The position numbers were made by a program, and so were the translations under genes. Positions 51,962 through 62,081 of a DNA stretch of 64,000 nucleotides are shown here, one piece after another. The notes beneath the pieces are model-generated. The model ran no database searches, was not told the origin of the DNA, and worked only from the letters and a program-made list of their open reading frames with translations. This DNA is from Vibrio cincinnatiensis (lineage in GTDB: Bacteria > Pseudomonadota > Gammaproteobacteria > Enterobacterales > Vibrionaceae). The DNA is taken from positions 124,001-188,000 of the forward strand of contig NZ_SGOM01000005.1 in assembly GCF_022113815.1 (NCBI RefSeq), in the 5' to 3' direction. Numbering within the stretch: the stretch's first letter is position 1; the number at the start of each line of letters is the position of its first letter.

Positions 51962-53340
51962 TGCGTCTTCCCAAAATCAACAATTTATACGGACGTATTT
52001 TTGCAATTTTCTGGCTAACCATGTTACTGGTCATTATCGCGGTCCTCTCTTTACCTCATCTCGACCCCAGAAAATCGAGAGATTTACCGGCCAGCAGCCA
52101 TCAACGAATGCTCGCCTATAAACAGAGTATTGAAGATAGATTTCGCAACCAAACTCAGTTATCTCGAATCATTGCTCAGCTTGAATCGATGGGAAGCATG
52201 CACAATGACACACGCCCTCGCATTTTTATTGCAGATCAAGAAGGCAATATCCTCACCACCAAACGGCATGAAGATTTTAAACTCAAAGCGCTAAGAAATT
52301 TCACCACCAGCATTGAATCGATTGATCAGCCTCAACAGCGCTTATATGGACGTTATATGATTTCAGGCCCCGTGCCGATTCAACTCGCCCAACAAAATTT
52401 ATTATTGTATATCGGTTTACGTTGGGATGAGCCACCACCTTTCTTACTGCGCTTATTTGATAAGCCCCTGCATCTTTTACTGTCCGTGATGCTGGTCAGC
52501 ACTCCATTATTACTCTGGCTCGCTTGGGCATTAAGTCAACCAGCACAACGGTTTGCTTCAGCGGCACAGCGAGTGGCAAGGGGGGAGTTTGTTGTTGATC
52601 CTGAGTTAGAAAGAGGGACCACTGAGTTTCGCCAAGCTGGGCGCAGTTTTAACCAGATGGTGGAAGCCGTCAATCTCATCATTTCAGGCCAACAACGACT
52701 GCTCTCGGATATTTCTCATGAATTGCGTTCACCGTTAACTCGCCTAAGAATGGCCAATGCGTTAGCGAGCCGAAAACAAGGGCAAAGCAGTGAATTAGAA
52801 CGCATTGATACCGAAGCGCAGCGACTGGAACGAATGATAGGCGAACTGCTTGAACTGTCTCGCATGCAAACCAATAGTCACCTAAACCGAGAGGTTCAAC
52901 CATTAAGCAGTTTATGGGAAGAAATCTTAGACGATGCACAATTTGAAGCCGAACAAATGCACAAGACCCTCTCTCGAGATCCCATCCCAGAGCGGTTCAT
53001 TTCCGGCAGTCCCAAATTATTGATGAGTGCTTTGGAAAATATTGTTCGCAATGCCATATCTTATAGTACTGATCACATTGAAGTGCACTTTATGACAACG
53101 CCTCAGCACGTCACTATAACAGTCGAAGATAATGGCCCAGGTGTTCCCGATAATGAATTAAATGAAATATTCCGACCTTTCTATCGAGTCTCAACCGCTC
53201 GCGATCGGCACAGCGGAGGCACCGGATTAGGGCTCGCCATTACAGAAAGTGCCATTCGTCAACACAGTGGCCAAGTTATCGCCAGCCGGAGCTCATTAGG
53301 TGGGCTGAAAGTTCAAGTGACATTACCGATCCAACCTTGA
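51961..53340 (+). CDS. cpxA: CpxA, envelope-stress sensor histidine kinase
   Basis: CpxA senses misfolded envelope proteins and phosphorylates CpxR. The 459-residue inner-membrane kinase has an N-terminal membrane helix (about 12-30), a periplasmic sensor domain (about 31-165), a second helix (about 168-187), a HAMP domain, and the H box SDISHELRSPLTRLR near residue 248. N, G1 and G2 boxes follow, with GGTGLGLAI near 420. It overlaps cpxR by one base. Confidence 0.96.
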   Translation: MRLPKINNLYGRIFAIFWLTMLLVIIAVLSLPHLDPRKSRDLPASSHQRMLAYKQSIEDRFRNQTQLSRIIAQLESMGSMHNDTRPRIFIADQEGNILTTKRHEDFKLKALRNFTTSIESIDQPQQRLYGRYMISGPVPIQLAQQNLLLYIGLRWDEPPPFLLRLFDKPLHLLLSVMLVSTPLLLWLAWALSQPAQRFASAAQRVARGEFVVDPELERGTTEFRQAGRSFNQMVEAVNLIISGQQRLLSDISHELRSPLTRLRMANALASRKQGQSSELERIDTEAQRLERMIGELLELSRMQTNSHLNREVQPLSSLWEEILDDAQFEAEQMHKTLSRDPIPERFISGSPKLLMSALENIVRNAISYSTDHIEVHFMTTPQHVTITVEDNGPGVPDNELNEIFRPFYRVSTARDRHSGGTGLGLAITESAIRQHSGQVIASRSSLGGLKVQVTLPIQP

Positions 53341-53382
53341 GTCAGGTATACTTGCCGACTCCACAAAAATAAGTAGCGCACT

Positions 53383-53856
53383 ATGTTTGATATTGCTCTT
53401 TATGAACCAGAAATTGCTCCCAATACCGGTAACATCATCCGCTTATCGGCCAACTGTGGGGCGAACTTGCACCTGATTGAACCTTTAGGTTTCGATTTGG
53501 AAGAAAAAAAAGTTCGCCGTGCGGGCTTGGACTACCATGATTTAGCGCGAGTTACACGCCATAAAAACTATCAGGCATTTCTCGATTATCTCGCCACGCG
53601 GGGCAATTATCGTATTTTTGCTTGTACGACAAAAACCACCGGGCATCATGTTGATGCACAATTTCAAGCAGGGGATGTATTACTATTTGGTCCAGAAACG
53701 CGAGGATTACCTGCCGATCTCATTGAGAACCTACCGATGGCTCAGCGAATTCGCATTCCGATGATGCCTGAAGCTCGAAGCCTCAATTTATCTAACGCTG
53801 TGGCGATCATTGCTTTTGAAGCATGGCGACAAATGGGGTTTACCGGCGCTCAATAA
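53383..53856 (+). CDS. trmL: tRNA (cytidine/uridine-2'-O-)-methyltransferase TrmL
   Basis: TrmL methylates the wobble ribose of tRNA-Leu isoacceptors. The 157-residue SPOUT-fold protein starts [21 protein letters not shown], with the SAM-binding knot [14 protein letters not shown] and [18 protein letters not shown] near the C-terminus. It lies 42 nt after cpxA, same strand, possibly read through from it, and converges on the cold-shock gene. Confidence 0.95.
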   Translation: MFDIALYEPEIAPNTGNIIRLSANCGANLHLIEPLGFDLEEKKVRRAGLDYHDLARVTRHKNYQAFLDYLATRGNYRIFACTTKTTGHHVDAQFQAGDVLLFGPETRGLPADLIENLPMAQRIRIPMMPEARSLNLSNAVAIIAFEAWRQMGFTGAQ

Positions 53857-53908
53857 TACACCTCGGCAATCAACGCTCATACACAAAATAGAGACAGACG
53901 AGAAAAGC

Positions 53909-53936
53909 AAAAAGGTCGCCTAAGCGACCTTTTATA
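53909..53936. terminator. Bidirectional terminator between trmL and the cold-shock gene
   Basis: AAAAAGGTCGC and GCGACCTTTT form a stem around CTAA, between convergent genes. Confidence 0.92.
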
Positions 53937-53958
53937 TATTCTGATAAGTATCAGTCTA

Positions 53959-54171
53959 TTATAGAGTTACAACTTGAGCAGCTTGTAAACCTTTTTGACC
54001 ATTTTCAACGATGAAAGATACTTTTTGGCCTTCGATAAGAGTTTTAAAACCTTCAGAAGCGATAGCATTGAAATGTACGAATACATCTGCGCCGCCGTTG
54101 TCTTGAGATAGGAAACCAAAACCTTTAGTTTCGTTAAACCATTTTACTGTGCCAGTTGCTTTGTTAGACAT
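53959..54171 (-). CDS. Cold-shock domain protein, CspA/CspE type
   Basis: This 70-residue single cold-shock domain binds single-stranded nucleic acids as an RNA chaperone. The RNP1 KGFGFLSQ and RNP2 DVFVHF motifs are intact. It starts at ATG 54171 ([14 protein letters not shown]) after AGGGAC; an in-frame 21-residue extension to 54234 lacks support. It has a 286-bp upstream gap that should hold its leader. Whether it is cold-induced cannot be told. Confidence 0.92.
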   Translation of the reverse strand: MSNKATGTVKWFNETKGFGFLSQDNGGADVFVHFNAIASEGFKTLIEGQKVSFIVENGQKGLQAAQVVTL

Positions 54172-54457
54172 AATTTGTCCCTTATTTATAAAATTCATTG
54201 AATGATGCGCTGATGCGCCAATTCGCTTTAGCATGAATTATTTAATGTAACGAATCAGGTAAGGGAAATATTAGGACAACAACTTTTACGATGGGATACT
54301 AAGAATTTACTTTTACTTTTGATTTCATTAATAACTCTTAACTATAGAGCCAGATCACTATAGGCGGTTATGAAGTAATAAGCAAATGTTTTCTTCCGAA
54401 ACTGAAAAATAATTCTCCGTGATACATCTTCTACTTCTCTACCGTAGATAAGCGTAC

Positions 54458-54949
54458 TCACTCATGAAGCCGTGGCGAAGAATCATCGTCATCGTCATCT
54501 TTACGTTGGAACTCACCTTCAAAGGTCTTGCCCTGCTGGGTATGGTGGTAAAAAGAAGTATCCGAATGAGAAAAAGAGCCTCCACTTCTCGTATTGACAA
54601 CCACCTTGCTCATCAAATACGTCGCTAATCGTGCACGCGGTGCTGGTAACAGCATGACCAAACCCAATGTATCCGTCACAAAACCCGGCGTGAGCAGCAA
54701 TACCCCAGCCACCGCAAGCATCACCCCTTCCATAATCTGTTGTGCTGGAAGTTCACCTTGTTGCATTCGCCGTTGCACCACCGCCAAGGTTAAGATTCCC
54801 TGACTACGGACCAATGAGGCTCCCACAATCGCCGTTAACAGCACAAAAGCAATGGTCGGCCACAGCCCAATAATGCTACCCAATTGAATAAATACGGCGA
54901 TTTCAATAATCGGTAAAGTAATAAATGCAACCAGCAAAATAGGAAACAC
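54458..54949 (-). CDS. fxsA: FxsA family membrane protein
   Basis: FxsA is a small inner-membrane protein; E. coli FxsA overproduction relieves F-plasmid exclusion of phage T7. The 163-residue product has four hydrophobic segments (about 2-22, 26-46, 70-95 and 100-110 region) and a hydrophilic C-terminus with Asp-rich and Glu-rich stretches (DDDDDD near 152-157). It lies beside aspA and, in E. coli, near groESL. It is divergent from aspA. Confidence 0.9.
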   Translation of the reverse strand: MFPILLVAFITLPIIEIAVFIQLGSIIGLWPTIAFVLLTAIVGASLVRSQGILTLAVVQRRMQQGELPAQQIMEGVMLAVAGVLLLTPGFVTDTLGLVMLLPAPRARLATYLMSKVVVNTRSGGSFSHSDTSFYHHTQQGKTFEGEFQRKDDDDDDSSPRLHE

Positions 54950-55411
54950 AACCGCTCCTTAACTAAAACACTCGGTACCTAAACGGCTTAGCGCTACAGG
55001 TAAATAAAGAGACCCTTCCATCATTGATCAATATAATGGGAGAACTTACAACGGTAACGTGATGAAAGAAGGACTGCAACTGTTCCATCTTATTCTCCTT
55101 ATACTTCCCCTATCACTTTAAAAAAGATCTGGCAATCATTAAGACGAATCATTCATATTTTCAGTCGATTAGCGAACATGCCTTCCCTTTCATACACAGA
55201 CTGAGATCACCGATTGATATCCGGTAAATCTTTTCACTCAATTAGCAGAAAAAGTGATCCAGTTCCTATTTTTTATATACCACTCAAGTATTATGCCCGA
55301 AGAAGTCAGGACAGATTTTTCAGCCCCAAATTCTGATGAATGGATTCTTAAGGCAGAAGTGGCTAAGCATTATCAATCTAAAGTTAGAATTATTATCTTA
55401 AGGATCCTGTT
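54950..55411. other. 462-bp gap between fxsA and aspA
   Basis: The region must hold both divergent promoters. Visible are TTGATCAATATAAT at 55024 (a weak FNR-like box) and a possible 19-codon ORF (55062-55121, MKEGLQLFHLILLILPLSL) without a good ribosome site. I see no RNA gene or repeat. Confidence 0.55.
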
Positions 55412-56863
55412 ATGGCTACCCTATCCGATGCCTCTATCACTACCCCTAAAGCAACTCGAATCGAAGAAGATCTACTAGGTCAACGTCATGTTCCTGCGGA
55501 CGCTTACTATGGTATCCACACACTACGTGCGATTGAGAACTTCAACATTTCTAATGTGACGATTTCTGATGTCCCTGAATTTGTGCGTGGCATGGTCATG
55601 ACCAAAAAAGCGGCAACATTAGCAAACAAAGAGTTAGGGGTTATTCCAAAAGAGGTAGCGAACTACATCATCCAAGCGTGTGATCTCATTTTAGACACCG
55701 GAAAATGCATGGATCAATTCCCATCTGACGTCTTCCAAGGTGGCGCTGGCACTTCTGTTAACATGAATACCAACGAAGTGATCGCTAACGTCGCACTGGA
55801 ATTAATGGGTAAAGAAAAGGGCCAATACGAATTCATTAACCCTAATGACCACGTCAATAAAAGCCAGTCAACCAACTGTGCTTATCCAACAGGCTTCCGT
55901 ATTGCCGTTTATAACAGCGTACTTAAACTGATTGAATCTGTTGAATATATTAAAGGTGCTTTCGAACTCAAAGCCGTAGAGTACAAAGATGTACTCAAAA
56001 TGGGCCGCACCCAATTACAAGACGCCGTACCTATGACGGTTGGTCAAGAATTCCACGCTTGGGCTGTAACGCTTAATGAAGAAATTCGTGCGCTACAATA
56101 CACATCAAAATTGCTCCTGGAAGTGAACCTTGGCGCTACAGCAATTGGTACCGGGCTAAACACCGCACCAGGTTACCAAGTGGCCGCAGTAAAACACTTA
56201 GCAGAAGTAACCGGTCTTGACGTGGTTCCTGCTGAAGACTTAATCGAAGCAACATCTGACTGTGGTGCGTATGTAATGACACATGGTGCGCTTAAACGCC
56301 TTGCCATGAAACTGTCTAAAATCTGTAATGATTTACGTCTGCTTTCTTCCGGCCCTCGTGCAGGTTTAAATGAAATCAACTTGCCAGAGTTGCAAGCGGG
56401 TTCTTCTATCATGCCGGCAAAAGTGAACCCTGTGATTCCTGAAGTCGTTAACCAAGTGTGCTTTAAAGTGTTTGGTAACGACAATACGATCACTTATGCC
56501 GCAGAGGCAGGTCAACTACAATTGAACGTCATGGAACCTGTGATTGCACAAGCGATGTTTGAATCCATTTCTTTGCTTTCTAACGCTTGCGTTAACTTAC
56601 GCGACAAGTGTGTCGATGGCATCACCGTGAATAAAGAAATCTGTGAGAACTATGTCTTCAACTCTATCGGCATTGTGACTTATCTCAACCCTTATATCGG
56701 TCACCATGAAGGCGATATCGTCGGTAAGATCTGTGCCGAAACAGGTAAGAGTGTTCGGGAAGTGGTTCTTGAACGTGGGCTACTCAGCGCAGAAGAATTG
56801 GATGATATCTTCTCGGTAGAGAACCTCATGCATCCTCAATATAAAGCAAAACGCTACGAATAA
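55412..56863 (+). CDS. aspA: Aspartate ammonia-lyase (aspartase)
   Basis: AspA reversibly splits aspartate into fumarate and ammonia. The 483-residue protein belongs to the fumarase/aspartase family, with the catalytic loop [12 protein letters not shown] near residue 330 and [12 protein letters not shown] near 110. AAGGA seven nt upstream sets the start. The fumarate it makes could feed fumarate reductase; the transporter gene that follows, normally supplying aspartate or exporting succinate, is broken here. Confidence 0.96.
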   Translation: MATLSDASITTPKATRIEEDLLGQRHVPADAYYGIHTLRAIENFNISNVTISDVPEFVRGMVMTKKAATLANKELGVIPKEVANYIIQACDLILDTGKCMDQFPSDVFQGGAGTSVNMNTNEVIANVALELMGKEKGQYEFINPNDHVNKSQSTNCAYPTGFRIAVYNSVLKLIESVEYIKGAFELKAVEYKDVLKMGRTQLQDAVPMTVGQEFHAWAVTLNEEIRALQYTSKLLLEVNLGATAIGTGLNTAPGYQVAAVKHLAEVTGLDVVPAEDLIEATSDCGAYVMTHGALKRLAMKLSKICNDLRLLSSGPRAGLNEINLPELQAGSSIMPAKVNPVIPEVVNQVCFKVFGNDNTITYAAEAGQLQLNVMEPVIAQAMFESISLLSNACVNLRDKCVDGITVNKEICENYVFNSIGIVTYLNPYIGHHEGDIVGKICAETGKSVREVVLERGLLSAEELDDIFSVENLMHPQYKAKRYE

Positions 56864-56878
56864 TCGAAAGCTATACCC

Positions 56879-56912
56879 GAAGGCTCTGACTCACAGAGCC
56901 TTCTTACTTTCT
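56879..56912 (+). terminator. Terminator of aspA
   Basis: GAAGGCTCTG and CAGAGCCTTC form a 10-bp stem around ACTCA, followed by TTACTTTC. Confidence 0.82.
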
Positions 56913-57070
56913 GACGGTCAAAAAATGGAAAAAACTTATTCTATGTCATGGCATAATCGTTTTTTTGTTTTCTGTCGTTAATGAGTTTCCCTTTGGCTAA
57001 TGTGATGAGCTCGCTCAGCCATTAGTCATAGCAGGGAGTAGGAATTATTCATAATCTTTAGGAGTATAAG

Positions 57071-58370
57071 ATGTTCATAATTGAGTTCCTTATCGTATTA
57101 GGATGTATCCTAATTGGTGCAAGGATTGGTGGTATCGGACTGGGTGTCATGGGGGGGATTGGCCTTGCGATACTGAGCTTCGGTTTCGGTATGCACCCAA
57201 CCAGCCCACCTATCGATGTTATGTTAATGATCATGGCGGTTGTTGCTGCTGCTGCCTCTATGCAAGCTGCCGGTGGCCTTGATTATTTAATCAAAATTGC
57301 CAGCAATATTTTGCGCAAAAACCCTCGCCAAATTACCTTTATCGCTCCTTTAGTCACCTACTTCTTCACGATGATGGCTGGCACTGGGCATGTGGCATAT
57401 TCGGTATTACCCGTTATTGCAGAAGTCAGCCGTCGTAGTGGTATTCGCCCTGAGCGTCCACTAGGTATGGCGGTCATTGCCTCTCAGTTTGCGATTGTAG
57501 CAAGCCCTATTGCCGCAGCTGTGGTAGCGCTGGTTGCCTTTTTAGAACCACAAGGCATTACCTTAGGTGATGTACTGATGGTGACCATTCCAAGTACTTT
57601 CCTTGGTTTGGCTTGTGCCTGTATTTTTGTTAATAAGATAGGCAAAGAGCTAAAAGACGATCCTGAATATCAACGCCGTCTACAAGATCCTGAATTCCGT
57701 GCAGAAATGGAACAAGAGGTGAAAGTAGAAGATATCGAGATCACACCACAAGCGAAAAAATCGGTTTCTCTCTTCCTATTTGGCGCCATTATCGTTGTAT
57801 TTATGGGGGCGATTCCAAGCCTACGTCCTCATTTCGATGGTTCGCCTATGGGTATGGCTCATACGATTGAAATCGTTATGTTGTCGATTGCCGCTCTGAT
57901 CATCTTAACCTGTAAACCTGATGGTAATGCCATTATTCCATGCTGGTATGCGCGCTATTGTCGCTATTTTCGGTATTGCTTGGTTAGGTGACACCTTTAT
58001 TGCTGGTCACAGCGATATGGTCAAAGAAGCCGTATCAGGCTTGGTTGAAGTCGCGCCATGGACGTTTGCCTTCGCACTGTTTGCTCTTTCTGTGATGGTA
58101 AACAGCCAAGGTGCAACCACCGCCGTATTAGTACCAGTTGCGATTACGCTTGGCCTGCCACCAGCTATTATTATTGCCGTCTTTGTGGCAGTTAACGGTT
58201 ACTTCTTTATTCCGAACTACGGCCCCATCATTGCTTCCATAGACTTTGACCGGACCGGCACCACTCGGATTGGTAAGTACATCTTTAACCACAGCTTTAT
58301 GCTGCCGGGCTTATTGAGCATGGTGTTTAGTATTGGTTTCGGTCTACTGCTTTCCAATATTCTACTCTAA
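57071..58370 (+). pseudogene. dcuA: Anaerobic C4-dicarboxylate transporter (Dcu family), split by a frameshift
   Basis: Two overlapping frames (57071-57991 and 57921-58370) together encode a Dcu-family antiporter that would exchange aspartate or fumarate for succinate. Part one starts [10 protein letters not shown] and has many membrane helices; part two continues [21 protein letters not shown] to the C-terminus. The break is at about 57934-57945. Between Lys of CKP and the FHAGM motif, E. coli DcuA and DcuB have 11 residues (recalled), but here only 19 nt remain, 14 nt short. Adding 14 nt restores the frame and gives 437 residues, near the family's 433. An ATTCCA at 57935 fits loss between short direct repeats. 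A sequencing error cannot be excluded. Confidence 0.85.
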
Positions 58371-58387
58371 TGAGCGTTTAACGCTGG

Positions 58388-58426
58388 TAAAAAAAGCCGC
58401 GAGGGTGAATCCTCGCGGCTTTTTTA
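58388..58426. terminator. Bidirectional terminator between the dcu gene and pdxY
   Basis: AAGCCGCGAGG and CCTCGCGGCTT form an 11-bp stem with GTGAAT as loop, flanked by A and T runs. Confidence 0.94.
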
Positions 58427-58453
58427 TCACTCGCCTATTCGTCTACTCAAACC

Positions 58454-59326
58454 TTAAGCGGCATTTACCTGTTTTATCTCTTCTAAAGGTAAATGCAGGC
58501 TAGGTTGCATGAATTCTTGCTGCGCAGCAATGGTTTGCAGTTCCCATTCTTCTGCCTGATAAGTGGCAGCCAAGACGCCATAGCAAGCATCATGGCAGTG
58601 TTGAAAAGCCTGTTTTGGACTCCAGCCTTTGAGCAAGCCGGCGGTAAACACCGCTGAGATCAAATCCCCAACTCCCACCGGAGATTTAGCAAACTCAAAT
58701 TGAGGTCGTTTGGCTAAGAATACCCCATTTTGCGTAGCTAACAGCATGTGAAATTCTGTATCTGACAAACAGTATAAGTGTTTCACTAACACCATTTTCG
58801 GCCCCTTAGCCAAAGCACGTTGGCAAGCAAGCAGTGCATCGTCTAACGTTTGAATCTCCATCTCAGCAAACTGGCTAAGTTCAAACTGATTTGGAACGAT
58901 CACATCGGCCATCGGCATCAAACGAGTCAATAGATATTCACTAATCCCAGGAGCGACAATGCACCCTTTGTCTGGTGCAGACATCACCGGATCACAAATA
59001 TATAAAGCGTCCACATTGGCTTGTTTAACCTGCACGACGGTTTCTTCTACTGCTAAACATTGTTCCGCACTGCCTTGGTAGCCAGTCAGTACCGCTTGGC
59101 ATTTTTCTAATGCACCGATATTGGCTAACCCACGCACCAACTCACGAATATCATCCGCAGTGAAAGCTCGCCCGGTCCATCCTTGTGGATACTGCGTATG
59201 GTTAGAAAACTGTACCGTGTGAATTGGCCACACTTCAAACCCCATCCGTTGCATTGGGAACACAGCACTGCTGTTACCCGCATGGCCAAAAGAGACGTGT
59301 GACTGGATAGTGAGGATACCTTGCAT
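58454..59326 (-). CDS. pdxY: Pyridoxal kinase PdxY
   Basis: PdxY phosphorylates pyridoxal in the vitamin B6 salvage route. The 290-residue ribokinase-fold protein starts [20 protein letters not shown], has [13 protein letters not shown] near residue 110, TPNQFE-like VPNQFELSQ and the anion-hole [10 protein letters not shown] near 218. It resembles E. coli PdxY (287 residues) rather than PdxK. It is convergent with the dcu gene and divergent from dsbD. Confidence 0.93.
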   Translation of the reverse strand: MQGILTIQSHVSFGHAGNSSAVFPMQRMGFEVWPIHTVQFSNHTQYPQGWTGRAFTADDIRELVRGLANIGALEKCQAVLTGYQGSAEQCLAVEETVVQVKQANVDALYICDPVMSAPDKGCIVAPGISEYLLTRLMPMADVIVPNQFELSQFAEMEIQTLDDALLACQRALAKGPKMVLVKHLYCLSDTEFHMLLATQNGVFLAKRPQFEFAKSPVGVGDLISAVFTAGLLKGWSPKQAFQHCHDACYGVLAATYQAEEWELQTIAAQQEFMQPSLHLPLEEIKQVNAA

Positions 59327-59513
59327 CGTTCCTAACCTTTTATTATCAATAGTTCAAAGACAGCGACCAGCGTAAAATCGCAAAACGACTAGTGTATCTG
59401 ACTATCGGTTATTTTCTAACTTATTTGTAAGAAAATATTAAGCCAACCCCCTCGCTGTATCTTCAACCAGACCTCGTATATAGTAGCGCTTTCGGTTTAC
59501 TCAACGTGTGTGA

Positions 59514-61280
59514 ATGATGCGTCTATATCTTTCTCTGTTATTAATCTTAACGACGGTGGCGAGTTCCTCTCTGTTCGCTGCATTTGATACCAAGAATAAC
59601 TTCGACTTGAATACTCAAAACCGCTTTGTCTCGGTCGATAGCGCTTTTCCGTTCGCTTTCTTTCAACAAAATGATCAGCTTTTTCTCGATTGGCAGGTGA
59701 AAGAGGGCTATTACTTATATCAAGATCGATTGACTATTCATGTAGAAAAAGCACAGTTGGGAGAGTACACCTTACCCGCAGGCCAGCCTTATCAGGATGA
59801 ATTTTTTGGCGATGTGACCATTTATGACTCGCCACTCTCTCTGGTGTTACCATTAAGCGGCTATCAACCCGGCGCACAATTAATTGTTGAGTATCAAGGT
59901 TGCGCCAAAGCGGGTTTTTGTTACCCACCAGAAACACGCATCATTCGAGTCGAGCCCTTTGACAATCAAAACTCAAGCATCCGTGATACCAATAAACCAC
60001 CTTTACAAAGCATAACCTCGCCCTCTTCTCCCCGCTCACTGACTGACCAATTGGCTCAAAGCCGTTGGACTATCTTGCTTTTCTTGCTGCTCGGAGTTGG
60101 GCTTGCCTTTACGCCTTGTGTTCTACCAATGTATCCCATTCTCACCAGCCTTGTACTCGGTGGTGGAGCACTGTCTCACCGCCGCGCCCTGCTATTAAGC
60201 TTTATTTATGTGCAAGGGATGGCCGTGACTTATACCTTACTCGGGTTACTGGTTGCCTCTGCTGGTTTACAGTTTCAGGCTGCCCTCCAACACCCTTACG
60301 TTCTCATTGGTTTAAGCCTGCTCTTTATTGCGCTCGCACTTTCCATGTTTGGCTTATATCACCTACAGCTTCCTAACGCAGTACAAACCAAACTCAGCCA
60401 ATTTAGCCAGCAACAACAAGGTGGACGCCTAGGTGGCGTCTTTGTTATGGGTATTATTTCTGGCTTAGTCTGTTCACCTTGTACCACCGCACCTCTGTCG
60501 GGCGCCTTACTGTACGTAGCACAAAGTGGTGATCAACTCACTGGCGCTTTTGCTCTTTATGCCTTAGCACTGGGAATGGGGATCCCACTCATACTGGTGG
60601 CGGTGTTTGGAAATAGACTGCTTCCCAAAGCTGGCGAATGGATGAATCGGGTCAAAGTATTATTTGGCTTTGTCTTGCTAGCCGCTCCGATTTTCTTACT
60701 AGAACGAATCCTTCCCTCTTTTTGGTCCACTCTGTTGTGGTCTTTACTTGGTTTGTCGGCCTTCGGCTGGTTGTATCACATCAAAAATCACCTGCCTTTT
60801 GCCGGATGGAAGCAAAGTTTGCTTGGCATTATTGCCATTCTAGGCTTGTTGGCTTCCGCTCAACCCTTATTCAACCACTGGTTGAGTCCTGAAAAGTACC
60901 CAGTACAACAAGCCGCCCCCTTGTTTCAACGAATCCATAATATTGAAGAGTTAGAAACGCAGCTGACATTGGCCAAAGCAGCCGGAAAACCAGTGATGTT
61001 AGATTTTTATGCTGATTGGTGCGTGGCGTGCAAAGAATTTGAGAAATATACCTTCCATCAACCCACGGTTAAAGCCGAGCTACAGTCCTTTGTACTACTG
61101 CAAGCGGATGTGACGAAAAATCGACCACAAGATATTGAGTTATTGCAACATCGACAAGTATTGGGCTTACCGACGATTGATTTTTGGGATGCTCAAGGCC
61201 AAAGCCTCCCTCAAGCACGGATCAGTGGCTTTATGCCTGAAGAACGTTTTCTCGCTCATCTCCAACAATTCCAACGTTAA
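59514..61280 (+). CDS. dsbD: Thiol:disulfide interchange protein DsbD
   Basis: DsbD carries electrons from cytosolic thioredoxin across the inner membrane to periplasmic DsbC and others. The 588-residue protein has a signal peptide (about 1-23), an N-terminal periplasmic domain with the Cys pair around [11 protein letters not shown] (about 130-140), eight membrane helices with Cys in [10 protein letters not shown] and CSPCTTAPL, and a C-terminal thioredoxin-like domain with [10 protein letters not shown] (about 502-511). The start is the first of two adjacent ATGs; no clear Shine-Dalgarno is seen. Confidence 0.95.
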   Translation: MMRLYLSLLLILTTVASSSLFAAFDTKNNFDLNTQNRFVSVDSAFPFAFFQQNDQLFLDWQVKEGYYLYQDRLTIHVEKAQLGEYTLPAGQPYQDEFFGDVTIYDSPLSLVLPLSGYQPGAQLIVEYQGCAKAGFCYPPETRIIRVEPFDNQNSSIRDTNKPPLQSITSPSSPRSLTDQLAQSRWTILLFLLLGVGLAFTPCVLPMYPILTSLVLGGGALSHRRALLLSFIYVQGMAVTYTLLGLLVASAGLQFQAALQHPYVLIGLSLLFIALALSMFGLYHLQLPNAVQTKLSQFSQQQQGGRLGGVFVMGIISGLVCSPCTTAPLSGALLYVAQSGDQLTGAFALYALALGMGIPLILVAVFGNRLLPKAGEWMNRVKVLFGFVLLAAPIFLLERILPSFWSTLLWSLLGLSAFGWLYHIKNHLPFAGWKQSLLGIIAILGLLASAQPLFNHWLSPEKYPVQQAAPLFQRIHNIEELETQLTLAKAAGKPVMLDFYADWCVACKEFEKYTFHQPTVKAELQSFVLLQADVTKNRPQDIELLQHRQVLGLPTIDFWDAQGQSLPQARISGFMPEERFLAHLQQFQR

Positions 61281-61297
61281 CGGTACAGATACATTCA

Positions 61298-61327
61298 GCG
61301 CCACACTAGGTCTGACTCGTTTGGCGC
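61298..61327 (+). terminator. Weak hairpin after dsbD
   Basis: GCGCCA (61298-61303) pairs with TGGCGC (61322-61327) across 18 nt, followed by GGTTGTTTT. It is a doubtful terminator. Confidence 0.3.
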
Positions 61328-61451
61328 GGTTGTTTTGCAAAGAATCACGAAAAAGAGGGATACAGTTCAGAGTTTTCATGTCTAGCGATTGTCCCTGTGG
61401 TTAAAGAGGGCAATAATTTCCATAACCAAATATTCAAAAGTGCTTAACATT

Positions 61452-62081
61452 ATGGACTCAACCTACACCATCATCATTGCTGACGATCATCCGCTATTTC
61501 GTAATGCGTTATTTCAATCGGTGCATATGGCGGTCAGTGGGGCCAACCTTCTGGAAGCGGATTCGCTCGATGCCTTGCTCAGTTTATTGAATAAACACAC
61601 CGAGCCAGACTTACTCTTACTGGATTTAAAAATGCCAGGAGCGAATGGAATGTCGGGGCTAATCCAACTGCGTTCAGAATATCCAGAATTGCCCATTGTG
61701 GTGATCTCTGCCAATGAAGAACCCACCATTGTGTCACAAGTGAAAACCCATGGTGCTTTCGGCTTTATTCCTAAATCCAGCGATATGAAAACCTTAATCA
61801 GTGCACTCAATCAAGTGCTCAATGGCGACCCTTATTTTCCAGAAGGGCTCATTGCCAATCATGCCGCTTGTGATGATTTAGCAGAGAAAATTGCAGCGTT
61901 AACGCCACAACAATATAAAGTTTTAGGTATGTTATCCGATGGGCTACTCAATAAGCAGATCGCCTATGAACTCAATGTTTCAGAGGCGACCATCAAAGCG
62001 CATATGACAGCGATTTTCCGTAAGTTAGGTGTTAAAAACCGAACTCAAGCCGTCATTTTGTTAAAACAAGTTCATGAGTAG
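61452..62081 (+). CDS. crbR: LuxR-family response regulator, probably CrbR
   Basis: The 209-residue regulator has a receiver domain (phospho-acceptor Asp58 in LLLDLKMPG) and a C-terminal LuxR-type HTH (about 145-209, with EATIKAHMTAIFRKLGVKNR). In V. cholerae the gene between dsbD and nhaP2 is crbR (VC2702), which with sensor CrbS controls acetyl-CoA synthetase; the assignment rests on this position and my memory. The ATG at 61452 is preferred over 61389. There is no sensor gene in the window. Its TAG abuts the nhaP2 stop. Confidence 0.82.
   Translation: MDSTYTIIIADDHPLFRNALFQSVHMAVSGANLLEADSLDALLSLLNKHTEPDLLLLDLKMPGANGMSGLIQLRSEYPELPIVVISANEEPTIVSQVKTHGAFGFIPKSSDMKTLISALNQVLNGDPYFPEGLIANHAACDDLAEKIAALTPQQYKVLGMLSDGLLNKQIAYELNVSEATIKAHMTAIFRKLGVKNRTQAVILLKQVHE

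Noticed and set aside
55254..55478. 74-codon frame overlapping the aspA start
   Set aside because: It overlaps the well-supported aspA start in another frame and has no recognisable protein features.
57921..57991. Programmed frameshift joining the two dcu frames
   Set aside because: No slippery heptamer is visible at the overlap, and the loop is shorter than expected by 14 nt, which a ribosomal shift would not explain.
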